Part shown: positions 1-7,010 of the stretch, piece by piece
Layout of the letters: every line of letters starts with the position of its first letter
How positions within the stretch are numbered: position 1 is the stretch's first letter
Source: a virus
Reading direction: 5' to 3' (one strand)
IMG/VR virus record: IMGVR_UViG_3300011258_001282
Location: 1-37,202 of that record
Length of the DNA: 37,202 nt
Translations under genes and position numbers: made by a program
The notes under the pieces: generated by a model
Told to the model about the DNA's origin: nothing
The model's database searches: none
Seen by the model: only the letters and a program-made list of their open reading frames with translations

Positions 1-246
1 AGAAACAAGCGTTTTATGGAGAGATCCCGTCCATATCGGGTTGTTGGTGTGTTTTTGGGGCATAGGGAGGGCCACCCAATAGGTGAGGGCGGCGTCTGGA
101 ATACCTCAATGGAATCAAAGGGCCCGCTTGCCCTCACCAACCCACCTAAGCCATTGAAAAACATGGATTATCCTACTCCCCTAGGGCGTACCAGTATCCA
201 TTTTGCACCACATAACCCATTGAATTACTTGCCTCTTTTTTTAGGG
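1..246. repeat. attL: Left terminal direct repeat, probable attL
   Basis: Positions 1-162 are identical to 36957-37118, and 163-246 are a diverged match to 37119-37202 with roughly 17 mismatches and no net indel. The copy lies directly beside the integrase gene, whose last codons (225-246) are inside it. Long identity followed by homologous divergence is what integration gives when a phage carries its own version of the sequence next to the crossover. The diverged part here is then phage-borne and the diverged part of the right copy host-borne. I see no tRNA fold (no T-arm, no CCA end), so the target locus is not identified. The exact crossover point cannot be placed inside the 162 bp. Confidence 0.85.
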
Positions 247-1319
247 TGAGGGCGGGAAACTGAGGGTGAGGGCGAACTGCCATCAATCAGTCGTCCCGCG
301 TCCGCTGCTAGGCGTTTTCGATCTGCTGCCAATGTGTAGACCTTCGCCATGTCATCGTCCTCCCAGCCGAACCACGCCATAAGCTGATGCACGGTAGCGC
401 CGTTCTCAGCCAGCCGCACCGCTGCTGCCTTGCGCAGCCCATGGGCTCTGCCCGGCACCCCAGCGCTCTTGCAGGCCTGGGCAAACACCTCCCCAAAGCT
501 TTCCTTGGTGAATCTCTGACCCCGCTTTCCGACAATGAACGTCAGGTCGCCGGTTGGCCCTTGGTCGATCGCCTCGGCAAGATCAGGCAAGAGGGGGATT
601 GATACCTCTTCCTGGTAGCCACTCTTTTCCAATCGAATGGTGATAACCCCGTCTCGAATGTGTTGACGGCCAAGCACCACGGCGTCCCCACGACGCAGGC
701 CGGTTCCAAGAATAATCTCCATGGCAAGGCGTTCCATTGTCCCGTGTGGCCAGCACTGCCTAAACTGCGCTATCTCTGCATCGGACCATGTGTGAAACCC
801 TGTGGTCCTTGGTGTGGGCGCTGAGACCCCCTCAGTGGGGTTGTGGTCCACGTAGTCATTCGCAATGGCCCATTTGTAGAGAGCCCGAACGGCCTTCAGG
901 TATTCCTTGGCGGCGAAGGGTTTGGCGCTTCGGCGCTCCAGGCCGCGCACCACAGAGCCCTTGTCCACGTCATCATAGGCAACGTGACCCGCCTGCTTGA
1001 TGATGTTGAGGAATATGTTGTCCCGGTTTCGGCGCGTTGACTTGGCAAGCCGTGACCAGTCGCTAGAGTTTTTGTGCTGTTGAATGAGCCATGCCAGATT
1101 GCCCTTGGCAGGCATTCGCTTTGCTTCTTCGGGTGTTTGTGGTTGCGGTGCCCCGGTCATGATGGCGTGATATTCGGAATACCATTCATCGGTGAATGGC
1201 TCTTGCTTCAGGCGAACCCGCGCTCCGTGATGTGAAGGGCGCACATAATAGACCGTCTTGCCGTGGCGAGTTCTTTGACGCTGGACCTTTGGCGGAAGCT
1301 GTTTTGGCATGTCGGGCAT
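225..1319 (-). CDS. int: Tyrosine recombinase (phage integrase)
   Basis: A 364-residue tyrosine recombinase that would integrate and excise the phage at the flanking repeats. The N-terminal part (about 70-165) fits a SAM-like core-binding domain and 175-345 the catalytic domain. The active-site set is visible: Arg209 in TGLRRGD, Lys232 in LEKSG, His293 and Arg296 in HGLRK, Trp319 in FGWEDD (a Trp in the second-histidine position is common) and nucleophile Tyr328 in KVYT. The basic Ser/Pro tail is encoded by DNA that overlaps the att repeat. The start ATG shares one base with the TAA stop of the upstream gene. It is the last gene of the leftward operon, which suits synthesis on induction. The int-beside-att position supports the call. 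Confidence 0.96.
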   Translation of the reverse strand: MPDMPKQLPPKVQRQRTRHGKTVYYVRPSHHGARVRLKQEPFTDEWYSEYHAIMTGAPQPQTPEEAKRMPAKGNLAWLIQQHKNSSDWSRLAKSTRRNRDNIFLNIIKQAGHVAYDDVDKGSVVRGLERRSAKPFAAKEYLKAVRALYKWAIANDYVDHNPTEGVSAPTPRTTGFHTWSDAEIAQFRQCWPHGTMERLAMEIILGTGLRRGDAVVLGRQHIRDGVITIRLEKSGYQEEVSIPLLPDLAEAIDQGPTGDLTFIVGKRGQRFTKESFGEVFAQACKSAGVPGRAHGLRKAAAVRLAENGATVHQLMAWFGWEDDDMAKVYTLAADRKRLAADAGRLIDGSSPSPSVSRPHPKKRGK

Positions 1320-1492
1320 TAAAGGGTGATTTCCGGCTTGTCATCAACAGGTTTTTCCGGGGCGTCTTTCCCGAAGGTAATTGTCACACCGTCCTTTGTT
1401 TCAAATCTGACGGATTTCCAGCCTTCTTTCTTCGCTGCCTTGATGGCGCGTTGCGCGTCTGTTTGCGTGAAGAGGGCGGGGCGGCGGGTCAT
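1319..1492 (-). CDS. Small conserved protein upstream of int
   Basis: A 57-residue basic protein beginning MTRRPALFTQTDAQRAIKAA. Its TAA stop overlaps the int start as TAATG, implying translational coupling. The first half is an amphipathic helix (FTQTDAQRAIKAAKKEG), followed by a short beta-like segment (SVRFETKDG) and an acidic Pro-rich tail. From memory, short proteins of this pattern are common just upstream of integrases in alphaproteobacterial prophages. A role in recombination directionality (excisionase) is tempting from position alone, but there is no clear winged-helix or MerR-like motif. Function unknown. Confidence 0.75.
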   Translation of the reverse strand: MTRRPALFTQTDAQRAIKAAKKEGWKSVRFETKDGVTITFGKDAPEKPVDDKPEITL

Positions 1493-1495
1493 GAG

Positions 1496-1780
1496 TTAGT
1501 CTGTCTCTCCTTTAGGGGGTGTGGGGAGGGGCCTCCAGCCTATAGGCTGGTCGTAATGTAGCACCAGAAGGGAACCGCTGGTTGGCTCAACCCAGGCGTG
1601 CCTCTTGCTTTCCCAAGCGCCATTGCCGCCTTCGGCGTAATACCAATCCCAACAAGCTACCCTCATGACATCTTCGCGAAAGCAGAGGAGTATTTTTGGG
1701 GGCTCAACCCATTTCGGGTCGGTTACCATTTCAGCGCCGCCGCCTTTCGGCGCAGTCGATATAGACTGCCAGTCGCTCAT
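1496..1780 (-). CDS. DUF551-like protein
   Basis: A 94-residue protein starting MSDWQSISTAPKGGG and ending near WRPLPTPPKGE. This matches the frame of the phage DUF551 family: an N-terminal W-x-x-I-x-T-A-P-K motif, a central ILLC strand, and a C-terminal W-x-P-L-P-x-P-P. The molecular role of DUF551 proteins is unknown. A run of G and A (GGGGGGAAGG) before the ATG is a strong ribosome site. The start overlaps the stop of the preceding gene (ATGA). A second protein with a similar C-terminal pattern is encoded at 13077-13472 in the rightward operon. Confidence 0.8.
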   Translation of the reverse strand: MSDWQSISTAPKGGGAEMVTDPKWVEPPKILLCFREDVMRVACWDWYYAEGGNGAWESKRHAWVEPTSGSLLVLHYDQPIGWRPLPTPPKGETD

Positions 1781-2181
1781 CCTTCCCCCCTTTCTGATTG
1801 AAGGGCTTTGAGGAAACTAGCGCATAGAGCTAGAGCAGGGGTGTGCCCTCTGGCGTATCCAGCATGATCTTTTTTAGAAACCAAAACAGCTTTGTTGCGT
1901 GATGAAATTCTCCAAAAAGCACCCGGCAACTCACTCTCTATAAGCCCTACTATGGCGTCTATGGAGGTGGTGTAGAACGGAACCTCGGGCAATTCATTGA
2001 TGTCGTCGCCTTGTGCAAATTCAGCATCAAGCCATAAAACTTGATATCGAGTACCCACAGTGGTGCTTGTTCGGATTGCCCCGCCTAGATGCTTCGCGAT
2101 ATCTACATCAAGCTCACGGCTCCCTTCCTCCGCAGCTTCTATCTTCTCGATTAATGCAGAGAGGGGGGTGGGGTTAGTCAT
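1777..2181 (-). CDS. Conserved phage hypothetical protein
   Basis: 134 residues. An N-terminal helix rich in Glu (LIEKIEAAEEGSRELDVDIAKHLGG) precedes a TTSIDAIVGLIE segment and a C-terminal TPALALCASFLKAL helix. I recall this layout (ExxRELDxxIA, then TxSxDAA, then TPALALCAAAL) from many small proteins of alphaproteobacterial phages with no assigned function. I chose the ATG at 2181 because it overlaps the end of the upstream gene by 8 nt. A longer open frame upstream would run through two other genes and is unlikely. The stop overlaps the DUF551-like start. Confidence 0.78.
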   Translation of the reverse strand: MTNPTPLSALIEKIEAAEEGSRELDVDIAKHLGGAIRTSTTVGTRYQVLWLDAEFAQGDDINELPEVPFYTTSIDAIVGLIESELPGAFWRISSRNKAVLVSKKDHAGYARGHTPALALCASFLKALQSERGEG

Positions 2182-2395
2182 TGTCGGTTTTCCTCGCGAT
2201 TTTGTCCAGCGCTTGACGAATAAAATTGATCTGCCCCAGCGGGAACTTGACAACATCAAGGCACTCAAAGTGTAACTCGCCGATGGTATCCCCCATATCC
2301 AGGCGAACAGCGAACGCCACGCCGCTGTCGTCTGAATATTGTTTCTCGAAGGCCATTTTCGTGACTGGCAAATCGGTCTGCGGTTCATCGTTCAT
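2174..2395 (-). CDS. Hypothetical protein
   Basis: 73 residues starting MNDEPQTDLPV. An acidic N-terminus precedes a central stretch of alternating hydrophobic residues likely to be beta strands (VAFAVRLDM, IGELHFECLDVVKF) and a basic C-terminal helix (FIRQALDKIARK). The ATG at 2395 overlaps the upstream stop (AAATGA), favouring it over an in-frame start 12 nt further upstream. No family recognised. It belongs to the run of small coupled genes on the way to int. Confidence 0.65.
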   Translation of the reverse strand: MNDEPQTDLPVTKMAFEKQYSDDSGVAFAVRLDMGDTIGELHFECLDVVKFPLGQINFIRQALDKIARKTDND

Positions 2396-2619
2396 TTGCA
2401 ATACCACCCCTTCAACCGCGGCAATGCGTCAAGCACCGTGCTAATAGTGCCCTTGCCCAACCCCGTTTCAGCCTGCAACAAAATCACAATGGCTTTCTTG
2501 TTTAGGCCAGACGTGAGCAGAGATGTCATTCCATCACTAATTTTCGTGACAGCTTCCGCCAAGATAATAGTCGGCTCTGGGTTCTCCGCTGATTTCTGCA
2601 CTCGGACCTCTTTTCTCAT
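2392..2619 (-). CDS. Small HTH-like phage protein
   Basis: 75 residues from an ATG at 2619 that has GGAG six bases upstream. An alternative ATG at 2637 would add six residues but lacks a good ribosome site. The middle (EAVTKISDGMTSLLTSGLNKK) is helical and the end (LGKGTISTVLDALPRL) reads like a helix-turn-helix with a recognition helix. Small proteins with the ALPRL ending recur in alphaproteobacterial phages. DNA binding is inferred from residue pattern only. The end overlaps the following gene by 4 nt. Confidence 0.65.
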   Translation of the reverse strand: MRKEVRVQKSAENPEPTIILAEAVTKISDGMTSLLTSGLNKKAIVILLQAETGLGKGTISTVLDALPRLKGWYCK

Positions 2620-2642
2620 CTTCTTCTCCTCATTCATTCACG

Positions 2643-2915
2643 TTAGGGGTGGGGCAGACGTTGGCCAGCAAGGGCGCGATCCATTAGTCTGACAACATGA
2701 CGCTCTGTGCACTTCTCAACTTCTTCGCATGGATACGCGACGAGATCATCTGCGCCGAGATATTCAGAAAGCTCGGCGGACGAAAACACGTGAGCCTCGC
2801 TTAGGTCGCATGTGTACCCATGGTGGTCTTTACGCCACCAAACCATGGAGTTGCCGACATAGCCCCGCGTCTTGTCGTGGATGAAATATTTCGTATCTTC
2901 CTCACTCACTGACAT
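2643..2915 (-). CDS. Conserved hypothetical protein
   Basis: 90 residues. The start at 2915 was chosen because a GGAG lies six bases upstream; an in-frame ATG at 2921 abuts that GGAG, and longer forms would overlap the HNH gene heavily. The N-terminal half reads KYFIHDKTRGYVGNSMVWWR, then GYTCDLSEAHVF. The order HD-x-x-RGY, NSM-x-WWR, GYTCDL recurs in small phage and bacterial proteins of unknown role. A Cys/His cluster (YPCEEVEKCTERH) near the end might bind a metal. It overlaps the HNH stop by 14 nt, so translation is probably coupled. Confidence 0.72.
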   Translation of the reverse strand: MSVSEEDTKYFIHDKTRGYVGNSMVWWRKDHHGYTCDLSEAHVFSSAELSEYLGADDLVAYPCEEVEKCTERHVVRLMDRALAGQRLPHP

Positions 2916-3324
2916 TTTCATCTCCTGTATCTGGCTCATTAATGTCCTTGACGTTCGGTGTCCATTTGGACTTTCCCTCAATGCCAGTGTTAAATCCTCT
3001 CCCTTTAGGCCAAGGATCTACGTGAGCCTGGATATTGCCCTTGGGCTTTAAGTCCCCCGTGTGCTTACGGTAGACACGCCTGCATTTGGCAGCGTTCGTT
3101 TTGTCGCTTTTGCCGCCGTGTGAGACCTCGTTGGTTTTCGTTGCATGGCAGGATGGGCATAATGCTTGGCCGTTCTTCGCAGACCTGTCTTTGCTGATGG
3201 CCCACGGGATGGTATGATCCCACTCCACACCTTCACTCAAAGGGGTTGTGCATCCATCTGCTTGGCAGATAGCCGTGCGGAGAAGGATCTCCACTTGTGA
3301 GGCGAGGGTGAAGTTGCGGGTCAA
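2902..3324 (-). CDS. HNH endonuclease
   Basis: 140 residues. The HNH core is clear: a CxxxxC-type pair (Cys20, Cys25), the EWDHTIPW strand with the HNH His, NGQALCPSCH with the Asn and second zinc pair, then HATKT. The C-terminal 70 residues are basic and Lys/Gly-rich, probably for DNA contact. The start is TTG at 3324, overlapping the upstream stop and preceded by GGGAGG five bases away. It sits in the recombination cluster and far from the terminase, so a recombination or DNA-processing role, or a free-standing homing-type nuclease, is more likely than a packaging role. Confidence 0.88.
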   Translation of the reverse strand: MTRNFTLASQVEILLRTAICQADGCTTPLSEGVEWDHTIPWAISKDRSAKNGQALCPSCHATKTNEVSHGGKSDKTNAAKCRRVYRKHTGDLKPKGNIQAHVDPWPKGRGFNTGIEGKSKWTPNVKDINEPDTGDENVSE

Positions 3325-3575
3325 TCGTGCCTCCCGTGGTCGCCTGTTACGCTCTCCATGATTTCCATGAGCGGCGTCATTTCTGGCGTTCTGTATGGAT
3401 CAAGGTATTTCTTGCGGCAACGAAGCCACACCTTGTAAGGATGGTTCTTGCGCAGACCAAACGGGTAGGCCGCGTCGATTGCCTTGGTGCGCTTAGCAAG
3501 GCTAATGTCAGCGGGCAATATGTCGTGAACTGCATTGATCACGTCCCAGGATCTTTCTGCCCATGCTCCCATCAT
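3321..3575 (-). CDS. Conserved hypothetical protein of recombination cluster
   Basis: 84 residues, very basic and aromatic. The segment AIDAAYPFGLRKNHPYKVWLRCRKKYL is the distinctive part and resembles phage proteins with an AYPFG-x-R-x-x-x-PYK-x-W motif, often next to DUF1367 or NinB-type genes. Function unknown; charge suggests nucleic-acid binding. The ATG overlaps the previous stop (GGATGATG, two adjacent ATGs possible). The end overlaps the TTG start of the HNH gene. Confidence 0.7.
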   Translation of the reverse strand: MMGAWAERSWDVINAVHDILPADISLAKRTKAIDAAYPFGLRKNHPYKVWLRCRKKYLDPYRTPEMTPLMEIMESVTGDHGRHD

Positions 3576-4033
3576 CCTGTCCTCTCATGTTGGTCTTCTG
3601 GGTGGGGGAGGTCCAAAACCTCTTCAAGCTCTCGCAACAAATCTTCACGTGCGACACCTGGAAGAACTTTTGTAACGATCAATTCAATGGCGCGTTTATA
3701 GAAAGCGTCGAAATCTGTTTGGTCCATCTTTGCAAAGCTGATTGAACCCGGCTGCATCATAATCCGTCCATCTGGCAATTGAATCATGGTGCCGTAGCCA
3801 AGTGCAATTTTAAGCGCGTCGTTCAAGCTTTCCTTGGTCGGGTAGGTCGATTGGTTCGGAAATATCTTGTCGATAATCACCCAATACTTTTGATGGTGCT
3901 TCAAGTTCCGAGGGCACGTCGCCACTATTTTGTAGGTGGTGCCCTCGGGCAGTTCACGCAGCGCCTCCTCACTCATCCCATTAGCTGGGACAAGCGAAGA
4001 GAGCGACCGACGCATGAAAAGCTTCGTTGCCAT
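3572..4033 (-). CDS. DUF1367-like recombination-associated protein
   Basis: 153 residues. The pattern CPRNLKHHQKYWVIIDKIF, then a long helix with DALKIALGYG, then SISFAKMDQTDFDAFYKRAIELIV and VLPGV matches the DUF1367 family found in nin-region-like clusters of temperate phages. Members are often next to recombination genes and are thought to act in recombination, but the biochemistry is not established. The C-terminus is acidic and helical. The start shares one base with the upstream stop (TGATG) and the end overlaps the next gene by 4 nt. Confidence 0.82.
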   Translation of the reverse strand: MATKLFMRRSLSSLVPANGMSEEALRELPEGTTYKIVATCPRNLKHHQKYWVIIDKIFPNQSTYPTKESLNDALKIALGYGTMIQLPDGRIMMQPGSISFAKMDQTDFDAFYKRAIELIVTKVLPGVAREDLLRELEEVLDLPHPEDQHERTG

Positions 4034-4449
4034 CAGAAAGCAATTTCATCGTCGATAGGAGCGGGGTTTTCAGTTTGCCCTTGGAATCCGTTGTTTGCCT
4101 GACCCTGTTGAGGGTTGCTTTGCTGGCTCTGCTGCGGATTGGCATCATTGGGGTAACGAACGCGAATTGCGTCCACCATCTTGCCTGCATAATCAGTCCG
4201 CGTTGGGTAGATCGTGATTGGCTGGCTGATCCAACTCTCTGTTTCAGGGCCGTAGATTTCGGCAATGACATTGGCATTTGTTTTGTTCAGTACAAGCCCG
4301 CGATCTTTGCCTCTAAAATAAACAACAGGTTTGCTTTTGCCGTCACTAACTTGTTCAAACTCAACAGCGGCAATTGTAACAGATGCATCGCGCCCCTGTA
4401 GATCAGCGGCTTTGATGTATTTTCCTGGGAATGCTTCGTTGATATTCAT
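4033..4449 (-). CDS. Putative ssDNA-binding protein with SSB-like acidic tip
   Basis: 138 residues. The N-terminal 95 residues form a compact, strand-rich domain (SVTIAAVEFEQV, KPVVYFRGKDRGLVLNKTNAN, ISQPITIYPTR) that resembles a widespread phage protein of unassigned function with an OB-like strand pattern. It is followed by a Gln/Asn-rich linker (about 100-125) and ends in IDDEIAF. That architecture, folded domain then disordered Q/N linker then acidic tip ending in Phe, is that of bacterial SSB (tip usually DDDIPF). An SSB-like role is inferred, not proven. The ATG at 4449 has AGGA upstream. It lies between the coiled-coil gene and the DUF1367 gene. Confidence 0.7.
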   Translation of the reverse strand: MNINEAFPGKYIKAADLQGRDASVTIAAVEFEQVSDGKSKPVVYFRGKDRGLVLNKTNANVIAEIYGPETESWISQPITIYPTRTDYAGKMVDAIRVRYPNDANPQQSQQSNPQQGQANNGFQGQTENPAPIDDEIAF

Positions 4450-4508
4450 GATGTTTTCCTTGAATGAATAAATGTGTTTGTTTGGTTTTTAGGTCTTGAG
4501 TTGGTTTG

Positions 4509-5255
4509 TTATGCGACTGATTTATTCTCCCTTATGACAAAGCCGGGAATAGGCCCCTTGCCTGCCCGTACATCCTGTTGAGCGAAGGCCAGGATAACTT
4601 CCTCCAAATCTTCGCGGCGTGTTTTCCAGTAATGCGTCATAGCCTGAGAGGCATCTGTCATTTCTGGGTAGCAGCTTGTCTTGATCCCGATAGCTCGCGA
4701 ACCACCCTTGACATTGGGCCGGTCCTTCGTGGTGGCCTTGTGGCTTGCGGCTGCTGCGTCCGCGTGTTGAATTGCGGCTTCTGCTTCTTCTGCGTCCTCA
4801 AGGCTCTCGGTGCGCTTGGCGAGGGCTTCCTGCTTTTTACGCTCCGCCTGTTCCGCTTGCTCACGGGCAATACGTTCTCGCTCGGCCTGTTCCGCTTCCA
4901 ACTTGAGCATCCAAGGCTTGAGCGCCTCTTTGCACAACTCAATTGCTAGCGGGGCCTTGCCAGTAAGGGATTTGGTCTTGCCGATGAGAGGGTTATACTT
5001 ATCCTGCACAGCCTTCTTGCCAGCATCGAAGGGTTTGTTTTCCTCCTTGCGGGCATTGTCGGCTTCGGTTGTTGCTTTGCGCAGTCCGTCAATGAGGGCA
5101 GACACGGCTTTTGCCTGCCCCTCTGTTGCGATAGGCTCACCATCCGCAAAGTTCTTCGCCTCTTCGTAGAGGTCGTTGATTGTCTTCTCCACATCTTCAA
5201 ATGGAGTAGGTGGGTTGTTGTGCCCGGCTTCTGCTGGTGTTTCTGAAAGGCTCAT
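4509..5255 (-). CDS. Coiled-coil protein of recombination cluster
   Basis: 248 residues from an ATG at 5255 with GGAGG five bases upstream. A longer frame to 5579 exists but overlaps the gene before it and lacks a ribosome site. The region 95-190 is a long charged coiled coil dominated by Glu, Ala, Gln and Lys (AEQAERERIAREQAEQAERK). The C-terminal 60 residues form a separate domain with a Trp, a helix (DLEEVILAFAQQDVRAG) and IPGFVIRENK. That ending (VRAG..IPGV-x-I) occurs in proteins next to phage recombinases. It is not itself a recombinase by motif. A scaffold or accessory factor for the neighbouring ssDNA-binding protein is a guess. Confidence 0.75.
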   Translation of the reverse strand: MSLSETPAEAGHNNPPTPFEDVEKTINDLYEEAKNFADGEPIATEGQAKAVSALIDGLRKATTEADNARKEENKPFDAGKKAVQDKYNPLIGKTKSLTGKAPLAIELCKEALKPWMLKLEAEQAERERIAREQAEQAERKKQEALAKRTESLEDAEEAEAAIQHADAAAASHKATTKDRPNVKGGSRAIGIKTSCYPEMTDASQAMTHYWKTRREDLEEVILAFAQQDVRAGKGPIPGFVIRENKSVA

Positions 5256-5325
5256 ACCTTCCTCCATTTGTTCAAATGCCAGATAAAGAACCGGGCAAGG
5301 GGGCAGTTGATAATTAAGCGGCGGG

Positions 5326-5793
5326 TCATTCCGCACGCTCCCTTGGGTCAAGACGTGCTTCTGTTGGATAGACACGATTGCCGCGCACTGGGTGTGTCCA
5401 TCCGTTACAATGGGCAAGCTCGTGCTCAAGCAAGCGTTGATATGGACCCCAGCGAAAGTCAGTAGACATTTCACGAATGAATATGTGACAGCTTCCAAAA
5501 GCCATTTGCTGGCAGGCGTCGCGCGTCTCAACGCGGATGACGTGGGCGCAAACCGTCGCCACCTGACTGGCGGGCACAACTGTTACAACCACAGGCATAG
5601 TCGGTGGGCGTTTGTATTCTTCGGGCGGATAGTCATAGGCAAAGGCCAACGGAATGCTGGCAGCCAGGGCGATAACACATGCGGCAATCCAGAGCGCACA
5701 ACCATTGACGATCTTGCGCCAGTGGCGCTGCATCCAGCTAGCTCGCCCGCGAGCGCGGAGCATGGGGCCGTAGTCTCTGGGGAGGGGGGTCAT
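5326..5793 (-). CDS. Membrane-anchored zinc-metallopeptidase-like protein
   Basis: 155 residues from the ATG at 5793, which overlaps the upstream stop (ATGA). A basic N-terminus (RHWRK) precedes one transmembrane segment at about 31-52, so the C-terminal domain should lie outside the inner membrane. Residues 124-134 read HELAHCNGWTH, an exact HEXXHXXGXXH zinc signature with three histidine ligands and Glu125 as catalytic base, as in metzincins. Five cysteines in the exported domain (positions 82, 94, 102 and 129 among them) could form disulfides. The domain is shorter than typical metzincins, so it is either minimal or a related zincin fold. Its substrate is unknown. Position in the early operon argues against a lysis role. 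Confidence 0.72.
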   Translation of the reverse strand: MTPLPRDYGPMLRARGRASWMQRHWRKIVNGCALWIAACVIALAASIPLAFAYDYPPEEYKRPPTMPVVVTVVPASQVATVCAHVIRVETRDACQQMAFGSCHIFIREMSTDFRWGPYQRLLEHELAHCNGWTHPVRGNRVYPTEARLDPRERAE

Positions 5794-6104
5794 GATGGGC
5801 CCCCCGCTAGGCCGCAATAACCGACCTCAATCCATTGTCCCGTTCCGTCCACATCTCTGTCAGAGATTTGTCCTTGTCTGTTCTTGCATTTAGAACCCGT
5901 CTTCCGCCACGCCATACAGGCGGAAGCGATGCACCGGGCTATCTCTGGATTGGAAGCCGACGGATTATCAAAGTTGGCTTCCCCTTCACCCTCAACGTAA
6001 ACGCGGTTGTAACCGACATGAGCGGGCGCAGCAGTGTGGTCTGTTTCAGTTGCGCAAACTCTGGCGTAGGGACACCACATTAGTTTTGCTTCATCTTCGG
6101 TCAT
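5790..6104 (-). CDS. Cys-rich conserved phage protein (ACMAWR motif)
   Basis: 104 residues starting MTEDEAKLMWCPYARV. Conserved landmarks are WCPYARV near the N-terminus, CIASACMAWR at about 58-67 and GYCGLAG near the end. This set (WCPF-R, then C-x-x-x-x-CMAWR, then GYCGLAG) is typical of a small phage protein family of unknown function. The spaced cysteines make a zinc or iron-sulfur site plausible. Coupled to both neighbours by 4-nt overlaps. Confidence 0.8.
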   Translation of the reverse strand: MTEDEAKLMWCPYARVCATETDHTAAPAHVGYNRVYVEGEGEANFDNPSASNPEIARCIASACMAWRKTGSKCKNRQGQISDRDVDGTGQWIEVGYCGLAGGPS

Positions 6105-6532
6105 GACTGCTCTCCCTTTGCACGGGAGAGGGCAGCGTCTTCAACGGTCTTGAGGAAGCGCTCTGCGAGAGTGAGCAAAATTCCGGCGTTTGCGTCGTCG
6201 ATCGACACCACATCGACCTCACTAAGCTGTTCAATGAGCGCCACGTCGCAGATGTATTGTGCAAGTCGTTGCGCCTGCTCCACCAGTTCCCCTGTATCTT
6301 GGGGAGGGGTGGCAGGGCGGGCGGCAAATGAGTTGACCGCTTCAACGATCATTGGCCCATCAATTCGACCGACATTTTCCACAACTGTGTTGCCGTTTGT
6401 GTCTTCGATCCAGTCTTCCTTGGCATCAGGGACAATCGAACTTGGCTTGGAACGATACGTCCAAGGCGCTGGGCTTGCGTCATCAAAACCCCACTGTGGT
6501 TTTTTCACGCTCTCTTTCACTGTGTCAGTCAT
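6101..6532 (-). CDS. Hypothetical protein
   Basis: 143 residues from the ATG at 6532, which overlaps the upstream stop (TCATGA); an open frame extends further upstream but runs into the previous gene. The N-terminal half has ASPAPWTYR, IEDTNGNTVVENVGR and a MIVEAVNSFA segment. This is the common phage layout of a short protein with a P-W start, a D-x-x-G-x-x-V strand and a helix ending in AVN-x. The C-terminal half is helical. No function assigned. Confidence 0.7.
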   Translation of the reverse strand: MTDTVKESVKKPQWGFDDASPAPWTYRSKPSSIVPDAKEDWIEDTNGNTVVENVGRIDGPMIVEAVNSFAARPATPPQDTGELVEQAQRLAQYICDVALIEQLSEVDVVSIDDANAGILLTLAERFLKTVEDAALSRAKGEQS

Positions 6533-6747
6533 GAGGGGACTCCTGTCTGTCTGTCGTCGAGCTTTAAGCCTGCAAGGGCTCGGTACTCCCGGTTGCCTTG
6601 GTGGTTTTTGTAGTGAGCATCCACAACCGCCCACGCCCCCTCTTCGTCGCAACCATTTAGGGCCATGGCGCAGTTAAAAATTTCACCGAGCGTTTTTGGC
6701 TTGCAGTCGCGCATGATTTGCGCAGCGGTTTTGAGTTCTGGGCTCAC
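6529..6747 (-). CDS. Hypothetical protein
   Basis: 72 residues with a GTG start at 6747 that overlaps the previous TGA (GTGA) and has GGGGGTGAAGG upstream. It is mostly helical, with two Cys (RDCKPKTLGEIFNCAMAL) and a basic C-terminal third. No family recognised. Retained because start, stop and coupling fit the operon pattern exactly. Confidence 0.62.
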   Translation of the reverse strand: MSPELKTAAQIMRDCKPKTLGEIFNCAMALNGCDEEGAWAVVDAHYKNHQGNREYRALAGLKLDDRQTGVPS

Positions 6748-7010
6748 CCTTCACCCCCAGTAGCCTTAGAGATGGCTAGGCACTGGAGGCAAACGACATC
6801 TTGTTCGTCGCCTTCGTAAGCTTGGTTGAACGGCACATCGAGGGTGCCGCAGCGCGTCCACAGGCAAAAGTTCTCGTTGTGCTGGGGCGTTAGGTTTGCG
6901 CCCTCGCAAAGATGCCCGTTCCACACGATCTGCTTTCCATTAGACAGCGAACACACATCGCCACTTGCTCGATGGCCCACAACATCTAATAAGGCTTGTG
7001 TCTCGCTCAT
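6744..7010 (-). CDS. Cys-rich hypothetical protein
   Basis: 88 residues. Cys/His residues occur in a spaced series (DVCSLSN, HLCEG, NFCLWTRCG, VVCLQCLA), ending in a CxxC pair, which suggests a small zinc-binding fold. Function unknown. Start and stop both overlap neighbours by 4 nt (ATGA and GTGA). Confidence 0.68.
   Translation of the reverse strand: MSETQALLDVVGHRASGDVCSLSNGKQIVWNGHLCEGANLTPQHNENFCLWTRCGTLDVPFNQAYEGDEQDVVCLQCLAISKATGGEG

Noticed and set aside
1-162. tRNA, tmRNA or SRP RNA at the attachment site
   Set aside because: No cloverleaf, T-loop sequence, CCA end or known conserved RNA motifs could be found; the target remains unidentified.
16-249. Plus-strand frame of 77 codons in the left repeat, also open in the right copy
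   Set aside because: Differences between the copies are not biased to synonymous sites and composition is not protein-like; overlap with the integrase end is also against it.
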